Below, one piece after another: positions 43,327 through 51,696 of a stretch of DNA of 64,000 bases. The notes under the pieces were generated by a model. The model ran no database searches. It was not told where the DNA came from and worked only from the letters and a program-made list of their open reading frames with translations. This DNA comes from an uncultured Lachnospiraceae bacterium (GTDB lineage Bacteria; Bacillota; Clostridia; Lachnospirales; Lachnospiraceae). Every line of letters begins with the position of its first letter. Position 1 is the stretch's first letter. The stretch spans positions 1-64,000 of the forward strand of contig CADAOZ010000004.1 of assembly GCA_902789735.1 (NCBI GenBank), in the 5' to 3' direction. A program made the position numbers and the translations under genes.

Positions 43327-43343
43327 AATATTGCAGCAATATT
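43327..43343. promoter_or_regulatory. 17-bp palindrome upstream of the serine hydrolase gene
   Basis: AATATTGCAGCAATATT is an exact palindrome around a central A, 85 bp upstream of the serine hydrolase start. It could be an operator or a short hairpin. Confidence 0.45.
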
Positions 43344-43421
43344 AATTCCGGACACTTTTCAGCATCCGGAATCCAGTTAAGAAGTATTTGATTGAAAAAT
43401 TCACCCGTTTCTTTTTCCGCT

Positions 43422-44885
43422 TCAGGGCAGCCTGTGGGCGTTGGCGTCATATTTGGCAACAGGATAGCCGTTGATAATAAAATCGATATCCCTGTCTTCG
43501 GAAAATACGATGATCAGATGTTTGCGGCCCTTGGAAGAATAGGAATATTTAATGGCGGAATTATAGCGGGCCCCCCGGGATAAATCAAAAGGGTTGTTGT
43601 TCTGCCTGGGCGGCATCTTGCCGTCCAGAATGGCGCCGATACTGTAGATGATCCCGTTCTGGTCCAGAATGACCGCCCCGTCTATGGACGTGATCTGCCC
43701 GGTGAACATGGTATTCTGATCCCGGACGGAAACACGGAATCCTGCCGACTGCAGACGGACTGCCTCCTCCCTGGCGTTTTCCATGATGGCCAGTATGGTC
43801 CCGTTCCTCTGGCTGCTGGCACGGATAATAATATCCGACAGCCTGTCCTCATCATTGCCGCTGCCGAACAGATCCCGGTAAAGCTCCAGGAACTGCCCCA
43901 GGATCAGTTCTTTCCGGTCGTCCCGGTTCATGGTAATGACCAGAGGGTATTTTCCGCCCAGCTGCAGACTGTCGCCGGGAATTCCCTTATTGTGCCTGGT
44001 CACCTGCCAGATACCTTTTCTGCTGAAGTGAATCAGGTGATAGACCCGGTCATACAGGCGCTCCGGCTGAATAAATCCTACAAAACGGTTCTTGTTATAA
44101 ACAAGATAGAGCCCCTTGCGGATCCTGGCATTGTAATATGTGATCTCCAGCAGCTTCCGGACCTTGCGGACATTATGCATCGCCACCACGGTATCCTGGA
44201 CCAGTGATATATCACACTCATCGCCGATCTCAGACACGATGGCTACATAGCGGCCGGACAGGTCTTTATTCTCATAGGTCATGGAACTGATCTCTTCCAG
44301 CAGAGGGACGACGCCCGCGGAAGGAAGCCTCTGATCCGAGCTGTCTCCGATCCCGAAAGCTGAGTCAATGAACGATCTGCAGTTCAGATTGATCATACTC
44401 AGGATCAGCGTATCCGAATCCTGGGTCGAGAATTCATTTTCTCCCGGATTGAAAATATCAGAGAACAGGAAACGGAAAAAATACCGGATCTGATATTCTA
44501 TATATTCCCGGATAAAAGTACTGTAGTCCTCATGTTCCAGCCGCAGGATAATAATAAAAGCGCCGGTGCCTTCCAGACCCGCGGGGGAAAAATATTCAGA
44601 AATGAAATAATCGATACAGGAATCTGCACGGTAAGGATTTTCTACCGAATAGTTTTTCGCGGTCAGGTTTTCTTCCAGAGATCTGCGGATGATCTCCTTG
44701 CCTTCGTCAGACAGACCCTTGTAATTATATACGGTATACTGGTCCTCCTGCCGGACGACCTCCGACAGGCTGACACTGTAAGTATGATCTACATGATCCA
44801 GGATATGATGAAAAAAGAGCCTGCAGCTCTCCTCCACCCGCCTTGTGGCTTCCTTCCTTATTCCTTTTTTAAATACATATTTCAT
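43422..44885 (-). CDS. DisA-N-like (DACNV-type) sensor protein
   Basis: 487 residues, soluble. The C-terminal domain from about residue 360 resembles the diadenylate-cyclase (DisA_N) fold: SIDGAVILDQNGIIYSIG (Asp402-Gly-Ala matches the DGA motif), then RGARYNSAIKYSYSS where cyclases have GTRHRAA, then IIVFSEDRDIDFI matching the SEE motif. RHR is changed to RYN, so cyclase activity is doubtful and a nucleotide-sensing role (the DACNV class) is more likely. The first 360 residues hold a second alpha/beta region (GRYVAIVSE..DECDISLVQDTV) of unknown type. It follows a 56-residue membrane protein gene at 29 bp. Confidence 0.65.
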   Translation of the reverse strand: MKYVFKKGIRKEATRRVEESCRLFFHHILDHVDHTYSVSLSEVVRQEDQYTVYNYKGLSDEGKEIIRRSLEENLTAKNYSVENPYRADSCIDYFISEYFSPAGLEGTGAFIIILRLEHEDYSTFIREYIEYQIRYFFRFLFSDIFNPGENEFSTQDSDTLILSMINLNCRSFIDSAFGIGDSSDQRLPSAGVVPLLEEISSMTYENKDLSGRYVAIVSEIGDECDISLVQDTVVAMHNVRKVRKLLEITYYNARIRKGLYLVYNKNRFVGFIQPERLYDRVYHLIHFSRKGIWQVTRHNKGIPGDSLQLGGKYPLVITMNRDDRKELILGQFLELYRDLFGSGNDEDRLSDIIIRASSQRNGTILAIMENAREEAVRLQSAGFRVSVRDQNTMFTGQITSIDGAVILDQNGIIYSIGAILDGKMPPRQNNNPFDLSRGARYNSAIKYSYSSKGRKHLIIVFSEDRDIDFIINGYPVAKYDANAHRLP

Positions 44886-44914
44886 AAGCTGTCATCCTGC
44901 CATACTCTCTGCTG

Positions 44915-45085
44915 CTATTTCCCATCCCGGACCTTTTTGGAAATATAGATATCCGCCAGGATCACGATTCCCGCAAGCGCGTACAGGATATGGTCCGGAT
45001 AATTGATCTTATATTTCAATATGGCAACTACCACCAGAACCAGGCACAGGGTCATCTGAATCAATCTGCCTTTATTCGCATCCAT
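44915..45085 (-). CDS. Small 56-residue membrane protein
   Basis: Reads MDANKGRLIQ, then hydrophobic MTLCLVLVVVAILKY (helix 1), KINYPDH, and ILYALAGIVILADIYI (helix 2), ending SKKVRDGK. Two membrane helices with a short hairpin turn. The ATG at 45085 has AAAAAAGGAGCG upstream. It lies 29 bp before the DisA-N-like gene and is probably cotranscribed. Family not recognised; a membrane anchor or partner for that protein is possible. Confidence 0.6.
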   Translation of the reverse strand: MDANKGRLIQMTLCLVLVVVAILKYKINYPDHILYALAGIVILADIYISKKVRDGK

Positions 45086-45318
45086 GATCTGCTTACGCTC
45101 CTTTTTTAATCCCGCAGATATTCATCTGCATATCAATACATCTGTAATATATACAAACTGTATACAAATAAATTATACAGGTTTATGGCTTCATTTGCCA
45201 CAGCTTCTTAAAAACAGGGAGGGTTAACAGGTTCAGCCCCTTTTATCCCTTATAAAATATGTTAAAGTAAGTGTTGCAGTCCGGACAGGGACTTTTACCG
45301 GCCTGACAAATCCGTTCA

Positions 45319-45349
45319 TTGACCGGAAGCAGGCGGGATATTATATAAT
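45319..45349 (+). promoter_or_regulatory. Promoter of the alpha/beta-hydrolase gene
   Basis: TTGACC (45319-45324), then TATAAT (45344-45349, 19 bp) or TATATA (45342-45347, 17 bp). It lies in the 322-bp divergent gap 45086-45407, which is otherwise AT-rich with several TATA-like sites for the opposite strand. Confidence 0.6.
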
Positions 45350-45407
45350 CAAATCATGATCCGGTTTACATAAAAACAATATTCAGCCGGATCCGGAGGC
45401 AGAGATC

Positions 45408-46289
45408 ATGAAATCCTATAAACAGGGACTTGTATCATTCCTGAAAACACATACCTATCAGGAGGCGGAAATCAGAGGACACAGATTCCGTTATCTCTTC
45501 TGCGGACATGGTTCCACAGTTCTGGCCCTCTTTGTCGGCGGACTGGGCCGTCAGGAGCTCTGGTACCCTTATATCGACCGTCTGGAGAAAGATTACAGGA
45601 TCCTGACCTTTTCCTATCCGGATACCTGCAGGACCAACAGGGAACTGCTGCAGGCGATCCACGAACTGATGGAAGACCTGGATATCTCCTCCTGTGTCGT
45701 CGTCGGATCCTCCTTTGGGGGTTATCTGGCCCAGCAGTTCGTCAGGAACTGGCCGGAAATGACAAAAGCCCTGATCCTGTTCTCCACGGCGGCCTTCAGC
45801 AGCGCGACGCTTGCCCGCCTGCGGGAACGATACCCCCGGTCCAAACGGGATATGATCATGGCCCTGCTCCATCTGGTCCCGTATCCAGTCATGAAACCGG
45901 TCCGGATCCGTCTGCTCAAGCGTTCCTTTTCTCATGTGACAGAGGAGGAAAGGATCTATATGGACGGCCTGCTGCAGGAAATATACAGGGATTATACGGC
46001 CCGGGAGGATATCCATCTGACCGGCCTGTTCTTTGACCTGCTCTTTCAGAAACCGGCCAGGACCTCTGATTACCTGTTTCTGGGGCATCGGATCCTGCTG
46101 CGGCTGCCTGCCGATGATACGACCTTCTCGTCGGAAATGCAGGCTGACCTGGTCCGCCTGATGCCGGGGGCCGTCCTTGATCTGTCCGTTCGCGGCGGAC
46201 ATATGGCCACCATGATGAATCCGGCGGAATATACAGACGCCATCTGTCAGTTTCTGGAAGAAACAGGACTGGGCCCCGACAGCGAATAG
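45408..46289 (+). CDS. Alpha/beta-hydrolase
   Basis: 293 residues. The N-terminal strand-loop VLALFVGGLGRQELW carries the oxyanion region, the nucleophile elbow is GSSFGGYLAQ, and a C-terminal GGHMATMMNP holds the catalytic His; an acid residue lies in the RLPADDTTF region. It is a typical soluble hydrolase of about 290 residues with a helical cap (FSHVTEEERIYMDGLLQEI). Substrate unknown. GGAGGCAGAGATC precedes the ATG. It sits as a plus-strand island between the DisA-N-like gene and the tubulin operon. A GGGACCcGGTCCC palindrome after the stop (near 46295) may be its terminator. Confidence 0.88.
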   Translation: MKSYKQGLVSFLKTHTYQEAEIRGHRFRYLFCGHGSTVLALFVGGLGRQELWYPYIDRLEKDYRILTFSYPDTCRTNRELLQAIHELMEDLDISSCVVVGSSFGGYLAQQFVRNWPEMTKALILFSTAAFSSATLARLRERYPRSKRDMIMALLHLVPYPVMKPVRIRLLKRSFSHVTEEERIYMDGLLQEIYRDYTAREDIHLTGLFFDLLFQKPARTSDYLFLGHRILLRLPADDTTFSSEMQADLVRLMPGAVLDLSVRGGHMATMMNPAEYTDAICQFLEETGLGPDSE

Positions 46290-46348
46290 CTGCCGGGACC
46301 CGGTCCCTGACTTTTCCTGTTCATTTTCATGGCCTGCCGGCCCTTTGA

Positions 46349-47557
46349 TCAATAGGTTCCTGAATCACAGGCAGGGTATTTATCCCGTTCCCAGACCCTT
46401 GTATTTGACATGAAATCGTCATCCACCAGAAAATAAGTCAGGCAGCCGTTTTCTTCGTCATATCTTCCGCAGACATCATTCCAGCAGATATCCATCTGAT
46501 ACCAGTTCCCATCCACCTTGACCAGGTTCCAGGCGTGGCCGTCGCCGATCGAACCGTCATTTTCGATCACGTCCCCGCATTCATACATACATTCCACGCC
46601 CAGTTTCTCCAGGATCAGGCCGGCCGCAAAAGCATAACCTTCACAGCAGGGTTCATGGCTGACCAGCCCCGCATAGGCGCAATGGGATTTATAGGGAATT
46701 CCCTTGGGCGCGCTGTTGTCTTTGGGCGCGTATTCGTCCGTATCGATCAGATACTGATTCACCTTATAGACAATGTCATATTCGGATCCTCCCGTACCGA
46801 TCATGTCCGCGACCCGCTGTGCCTCAGCGTCAGCTTCCTCCCTTTCCCGCAGGATCGTTTCTTTGTCACGTCTCCATGTGATCGTGAAAACGCCTTCTCC
46901 ATTATAAATACCGACAGAAAAATAATCCAGATCGCCGCCCGAATTTGTCAGGAAATCCCTGCTCTTGATCTCATCTATGGCAGGCTGCAGCCAGCTCAGC
47001 ATCGTCTGATTGTCAAGCTCTGTTGTATAGAAGCCGCAGGAATCATCCACATTTCTGATCGCGTTATGGAATTCTGCCAGGAACTCTTCATAAGTATTGA
47101 TCACAGGATACTCCGGTTTCTCTTCCTCTTCTGACTGCGTGGAGGTATCCGAGGTATCTGCTTCATCGGCCGTGTCCGCCGTATCTGCTTCATCCGCCGT
47201 GTCACCCGTATCCGCTTCATCCGCTGTGTCCGCTGTATCTGCTTCTTCCGCGGTCTGGGAAGTATCCGACTCCTCATGTTCCTGGTCCTCCCGGAGCTTT
47301 TTCCAGGTTTCAATGAACTCCTCTTCATCCATCGGCCTGGGCTCAGGGTCATCTTTGCCGGTATATCCTGTCGTCAGGTCAAAGATCAGTTCTTCATTGT
47401 TCAGCAGCCAGTAATCCAGTTCTTTGGGACGCCTTTTGCTCACAAAACTGTCCACGGTCGAATCCTCATAGGAACAGCCTGCCGCAGTCAGGGACACTGC
47501 CATGATGAATGTCAGTACAAAACCGGTCACTCTGTAAGACTTTTTATTACCTCTCAT
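46349..47557 (-). CDS. Transglutaminase-like lipoprotein
   Basis: 402 residues. The signal peptide ends in the lipobox LTAAGC, giving a surface lipoprotein. After about 90 residues comes a low-complexity acidic tract of nine-residue repeats (EADTADTAD; 27-bp DNA repeats at about 47147-47258). The C-terminal domain is a transglutaminase/protease core: Cys305 (EPCCEGYAF), His341 (GDGHAWNLV) and Asp356 (MDICWND). Such domains cut or cross-link proteins at Gln or Lys, often acting as peptidases in bacteria. It lies 27 bp after the 1365-residue membrane protein gene, the last gene of the six-gene operon. Confidence 0.85.
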   Translation of the reverse strand: MRGNKKSYRVTGFVLTFIMAVSLTAAGCSYEDSTVDSFVSKRRPKELDYWLLNNEELIFDLTTGYTGKDDPEPRPMDEEEFIETWKKLREDQEHEESDTSQTAEEADTADTADEADTGDTADEADTADTADEADTSDTSTQSEEEEKPEYPVINTYEEFLAEFHNAIRNVDDSCGFYTTELDNQTMLSWLQPAIDEIKSRDFLTNSGGDLDYFSVGIYNGEGVFTITWRRDKETILREREEADAEAQRVADMIGTGGSEYDIVYKVNQYLIDTDEYAPKDNSAPKGIPYKSHCAYAGLVSHEPCCEGYAFAAGLILEKLGVECMYECGDVIENDGSIGDGHAWNLVKVDGNWYQMDICWNDVCGRYDEENGCLTYFLVDDDFMSNTRVWERDKYPACDSGTY

Positions 47558-47584
47558 GAAACAGATCCTTTCAGAAATCTTATC

Positions 47585-50500
47585 TTACTTCTTCTCTTTG
47601 GCCTTCTTTTTTCCAATCAGGGCCTCTTCCATCTCTTTCATCGCCTTGAAAGGCGTGGCAAATCCTCCCGCAGCCGACCGCTGCCGGGCAAATTCACTGA
47701 ATTTACGGTAACCTCTGCCATACTCATCATTGCGGTTCAGGGATATATTCCGGATATAAGCCGCGTAATCTTTCTCATTGAGTTTCTCCAGCATATAAAT
47801 TTCCGTATATACAGCCGCGCCTTCCAGGAATTCCAGCAGATCCTCTTCGCTGAGCCTGGCGTTCAGGGCCCGCATGTTCAGGTTATCGAACTGCCATGTA
47901 TGGGTCAGCTCATGCAGCAGAGTATCCTGGATCGCGATCCGGGGGCCTCTGGATTCGATCCAGAGCTGCTTGTTCCGGTTATTGTAAAAGCCCAGCACTC
48001 TGCCGTAAGGGACGCCGCCCGCGGCCTGACGGATCGTTTCAGCCGACTGGAAGCGGACATTGATATTTTTCCGGATCCGTATATGACCGGTCTCTTCCAT
48101 AAACCGCAGCGTTTCCCTGAACAGGGTGCGTATTTCCTCTTTCTGGGTCAGCTGATGATCCTTACAGTCATTGCACATCCTTCTGCCGTCCGCCATCAGT
48201 GTGATGAACAGGGAAGGCTTGCCGCAGAAAGTACAGGCAAATTCAGGCTGGATCTTTACAGGCTTCTCTTCCGCCGCGTCTTTTTCCTTTACATGCGGCA
48301 GCTGCACCGAAAGAACGCTCTGCAGCACAGCCGGCGCGATCTCCCCGGGTACCTGGTCCATGCCAAAACAGAGCCAACCGCCCCGGTCGGGCGCTTTCAG
48401 ATCATTTGCGCCATCGTCATCCTTCTCTTTTTCGGGTTCCGGACTGTCCCCGGCCATATCAGAGAAGAAGTCCGCGTCTGTTCCCGCCTGGTCAGGCGCC
48501 GACTCTTCCTGCCACATCAGTGCATTATCCCAGGTATCTTCCGGGGCAGGACCGGGTTCAGCTTCCGGAGCCGGGTCCTTATCCCTGATCCCGGCGCAGG
48601 AAGGATTATTCTCCAGGAACCATTCCAGATAATCATGCATGATCATCAGCAGTCTCTCACGTTTCTCATAAAGTGTTTTGACAAGGCCGAATTCCATACA
48701 GCTCGTTTCCAGTACATACAGATCAACATAGGCCGGATCCGGCGATTTCCCGCCTTTGAGGAAGGGGACCACGCTCTGCAGGGCGTCTCTGGGATCTTTC
48801 TCTCTGTCCTTGAGGATCTTTTCCCAGAAATCACGTTCCGGACTGTCAGCCATCACCGCGCAGATATTCTGATAATTCCTGGGGAACAGGGTCTTGAAGA
48901 TTTCATTCATCATGAGGACTGCCAGCCTGGAAGCCTCAAGTCCCCAGCCGTGCAGGATCTCTGCCTTGATCCGCAGGCGCAGGATCGCCGTGTCTTCAAA
49001 AGTAACACTGATGGGCTGGCCGGCTTTATCACAGAGATTGTTGATCCTTCCCTTGCCGGTGCCGATAAATTCCATACCGTTGTTGGAGGACCAGTATCCA
49101 TAAATATTCTTGCGGACATTCCCCCGGAACAGATCCCAGTCCAGGGTCTCTGTATCGTTGCAGGCGTCTTCCAGCGCCCTGATGCTGATCTCATAATCGC
49201 ACATGGTATAGTAATCCGGCAGATCCCGGGGCATGCGCTGTTCTACAATGATCTTGCCGTTCCTGACGTCGCAGACATAGTTCAGATAACCGTCGACGGA
49301 GATATACTGATCACGCAGATAATAATTGAGGAGGTTGCCTTTCAGGACAGGGATCTTCCTCTCCTGCTCTCCCCGCTCCTGCAGGACCGCGTAGGCAATC
49401 TTATCCAGCATTCTGGTCCGGATATGCTCGTCCGTCAGGGTGATCCGTGTACTGCGGACAAAACCGCCTTCCTCCGGTACAAAAGTACGCTCTTCCCGGA
49501 ACTGGAAGCTTTCCATAACGCTGTGGACCTCTTCCGACCGGATGACATTTTCCAGTATATCTGCCAGCAGGCTCAATATATCCTGACAGCCCCAGCCGAA
49601 CTCTTCGTTCTTGCTCATCAGGTACTCTTCCGTAACGCCGTTGTCGCACAGCTCCATCAGCATGACCGCCATCTGACTGGTCCGCAGGGCCTGATGGAAG
49701 GGTACAAAGGCCTCGAACAGACTGCCGCCCAGAAGATAAGTGCGGTATTTGTCCGTAAAAAGCTCCCGCAGCATATAGGCAGGGGATACGATATGGAGAA
49801 GGGTCCCGATGGTACCGCCGTACTTGGCCCACTGCCAGAGGACATTCATCATGTTGCAGTCTTCATCATAAGCGACGACTTCACATATATTGGATTCCTC
49901 CAGGATTTCATATTCATTGAAACGGATCGTACTGCGCAGGTTGATCCGGCTGCCCATGTATTTCTCGACTTCCATCAGATCCATGGCCGTTACATCCCGG
50001 AAGGTATATACGCCATTTCTCCGTCCCTGGACGATATTGACCCGGGGCATATCGTATTTGATTCCGACGACAGCCAGCGGGAGGGCCGTTCCCATATATC
50101 TGGAATGATCATCTCCCAGGCCCAGCCACTTCTGCAGGCGGTGGGCGGATTCATGCTTCCAGACCATGACGCGGGTGTTGGAAGAGACGCTGTCATTCTT
50201 AAAGGGAAGCATTTCACGATTGATATAGAATTCACAGGCTGTCCGCAGATCGTCATTGTCCACATCCGACAGCATGATATACTGCAGATCCCGGTTGGAC
50301 TTATCAATATCCGAGAATAATCTGGCCACCCGGATCGGGTCCTGGGTAAACATGGACATGCCGCGCATGATACATACACAGAACAGGTCAGAGAGGAAAT
50401 TCCGTCTTTTGTCCGTGATGTGATAATCCAGGAAATCATCCGTGGAACAGACCAGAATATCCATTTCCACATCCGAATCCGCCTCCACGATCCCGCAGAT

Positions 50501-51682
50501 CTTCCATACGCTGAAAATGCTGTTGATCCGGGACATGCTCTGTTTCAGGGACCGGATCATATTGGCGGCGGAATCTCTGTCTTCACAGAGGATCACGGCC
50601 TTATTTCCCTGGGAAAGGTTGAAATTAAGGTAGACCCCCAGGTAGGAAATAAATTCGCCCCGGATATTATCCCGGACATTGATGGATTCTCCATTCAGGA
50701 GGGCCACCAGGGCATTCTGGAAATTGTCGCTCTGCCGTACGCCGGATTCCCGCAGCTGCCGGTCCAGCATGGCAAGGATATCCGGATATCTGCAGTCCGC
50801 CAGCTGCTGGTTGCCCAGGTCATTGCTGCTCAGGCCCACATTGCCGACGACATCCTCATCCATATTGCCGTCAAAGAGCAGGGCGCCGGATTTCTCAAAG
50901 CTGTGCCGGTAGATGGCTGCCAGATTGTCGATATTGCCGAGCTGGATCTCCTCGACTTCCTCCGCGGCAAAGGATCCCGCTTCCGCTTCGATATCCGCGT
51001 GCAGCATGAACTGGACCTGCTCAATGATCAGATAACCGGCCAGCGGCAGTATGTACAGGCTCAGGGCAATCAGATAGTAGAGCTCCTGTCTGCTCCGGGG
51101 CAGAAAGATAATGCCCAGATAGCCGACGATGAAAAGCAGCGAGAACATGACAAGATAAGCGATCTTCAGACCGCCGGCCCAGAGTCCGCAGTTAAAGCCC
51201 TCCTCCGTGATCTTAATATCGCCGTCTTCATTTCTTTCGTAATATTTGTTGGCCGGATACCAGGCCAGATGCAGGAGCTTTGAAGGACCGTAAATTTCCG
51301 TCAGATCGATAAAATCCGTTTTTCTGCGGTAAAAGAAACGGACCAGAGCCAGCAGCACAATGACTGAACACAGATAGAGCAGATTCACGCCCAGCGCCAT
51401 CAGCACATAAAAGGCCAGCTTGTACATACGCTGGGGCAGGATCATATCCCAGAAATCCTGCAGGCCCGGCCGGTTGATGGTCCATCCGACCACCAGCTCA
51501 GGCCAGATCAGGGTATAGGCGTTCCAGAACACAAAGGTGTACAGGACCAGCGCCGCCAGATACCGGCAGTGCAGATACCGCTGATCATACTCGTAGCTGA
51601 GTCCGACGATCAGTCTGTGCAGACAGAAAAACACGACCGCGGCAAGCAGCATGAAAATGAAAAAATAAAGCAGGTTGCTCAA
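47585..51682 (-). CDS. 1365-residue membrane protein with zinc ribbon and HELTH metallopeptidase-like domain
   Basis: Start is TTG at 51682 with AAGGAAGG upstream. Five hydrophobic segments lie in the first about 230 residues (e.g. LLYFFIFMLLAAVVFF). A large cytoplasmic region of unknown fold follows; part of it (SQGNKAVILCEDRDSAANMI, MDILVCSTDDFL) resembles helicase strands but has no Walker A. Near the C-terminus a zinc ribbon (Cys1150, 1153, 1170, 1173; CTFC...CNDC) precedes HELTHTWQ (1257-1264) and a downstream Glu1287 (EGAAVYTE), the zinc-binding set of a gluzincin peptidase. Zinc ribbon plus HExxHxW recalls DA1-type peptidases, by inference. Tubulin-operon context; 14 bp after the 677-residue gene. 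Confidence 0.7.
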   Translation of the reverse strand: MSNLLYFFIFMLLAAVVFFCLHRLIVGLSYEYDQRYLHCRYLAALVLYTFVFWNAYTLIWPELVVGWTINRPGLQDFWDMILPQRMYKLAFYVLMALGVNLLYLCSVIVLLALVRFFYRRKTDFIDLTEIYGPSKLLHLAWYPANKYYERNEDGDIKITEEGFNCGLWAGGLKIAYLVMFSLLFIVGYLGIIFLPRSRQELYYLIALSLYILPLAGYLIIEQVQFMLHADIEAEAGSFAAEEVEEIQLGNIDNLAAIYRHSFEKSGALLFDGNMDEDVVGNVGLSSNDLGNQQLADCRYPDILAMLDRQLRESGVRQSDNFQNALVALLNGESINVRDNIRGEFISYLGVYLNFNLSQGNKAVILCEDRDSAANMIRSLKQSMSRINSIFSVWKICGIVEADSDVEMDILVCSTDDFLDYHITDKRRNFLSDLFCVCIMRGMSMFTQDPIRVARLFSDIDKSNRDLQYIMLSDVDNDDLRTACEFYINREMLPFKNDSVSSNTRVMVWKHESAHRLQKWLGLGDDHSRYMGTALPLAVVGIKYDMPRVNIVQGRRNGVYTFRDVTAMDLMEVEKYMGSRINLRSTIRFNEYEILEESNICEVVAYDEDCNMMNVLWQWAKYGGTIGTLLHIVSPAYMLRELFTDKYRTYLLGGSLFEAFVPFHQALRTSQMAVMLMELCDNGVTEEYLMSKNEEFGWGCQDILSLLADILENVIRSEEVHSVMESFQFREERTFVPEEGGFVRSTRITLTDEHIRTRMLDKIAYAVLQERGEQERKIPVLKGNLLNYYLRDQYISVDGYLNYVCDVRNGKIIVEQRMPRDLPDYYTMCDYEISIRALEDACNDTETLDWDLFRGNVRKNIYGYWSSNNGMEFIGTGKGRINNLCDKAGQPISVTFEDTAILRLRIKAEILHGWGLEASRLAVLMMNEIFKTLFPRNYQNICAVMADSPERDFWEKILKDREKDPRDALQSVVPFLKGGKSPDPAYVDLYVLETSCMEFGLVKTLYEKRERLLMIMHDYLEWFLENNPSCAGIRDKDPAPEAEPGPAPEDTWDNALMWQEESAPDQAGTDADFFSDMAGDSPEPEKEKDDDGANDLKAPDRGGWLCFGMDQVPGEIAPAVLQSVLSVQLPHVKEKDAAEEKPVKIQPEFACTFCGKPSLFITLMADGRRMCNDCKDHQLTQKEEIRTLFRETLRFMEETGHIRIRKNINVRFQSAETIRQAAGGVPYGRVLGFYNNRNKQLWIESRGPRIAIQDTLLHELTHTWQFDNLNMRALNARLSEEDLLEFLEGAAVYTEIYMLEKLNEKDYAAYIRNISLNRNDEYGRGYRKFSEFARQRSAAGGFATPFKAMKEMEEALIGKKKAKEKK

Positions 51683-51696
51683 AACAGATTCCTTCC

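Noticed and set aside
43422-44885. Active diadenylate cyclase (cdaA/disA)
   Set aside because: The RHR motif needed for ATP binding is replaced by RYN, and the N-terminal domain is neither membrane (CdaA) nor HhH (DisA).
47276-50320. 1014-residue open frame on the plus strand opposite the membrane peptidase gene
   Set aside because: It is antisense to a well-supported gene, has no ribosome binding site or recognised domain, and its composition is that of a codon-bias shadow.
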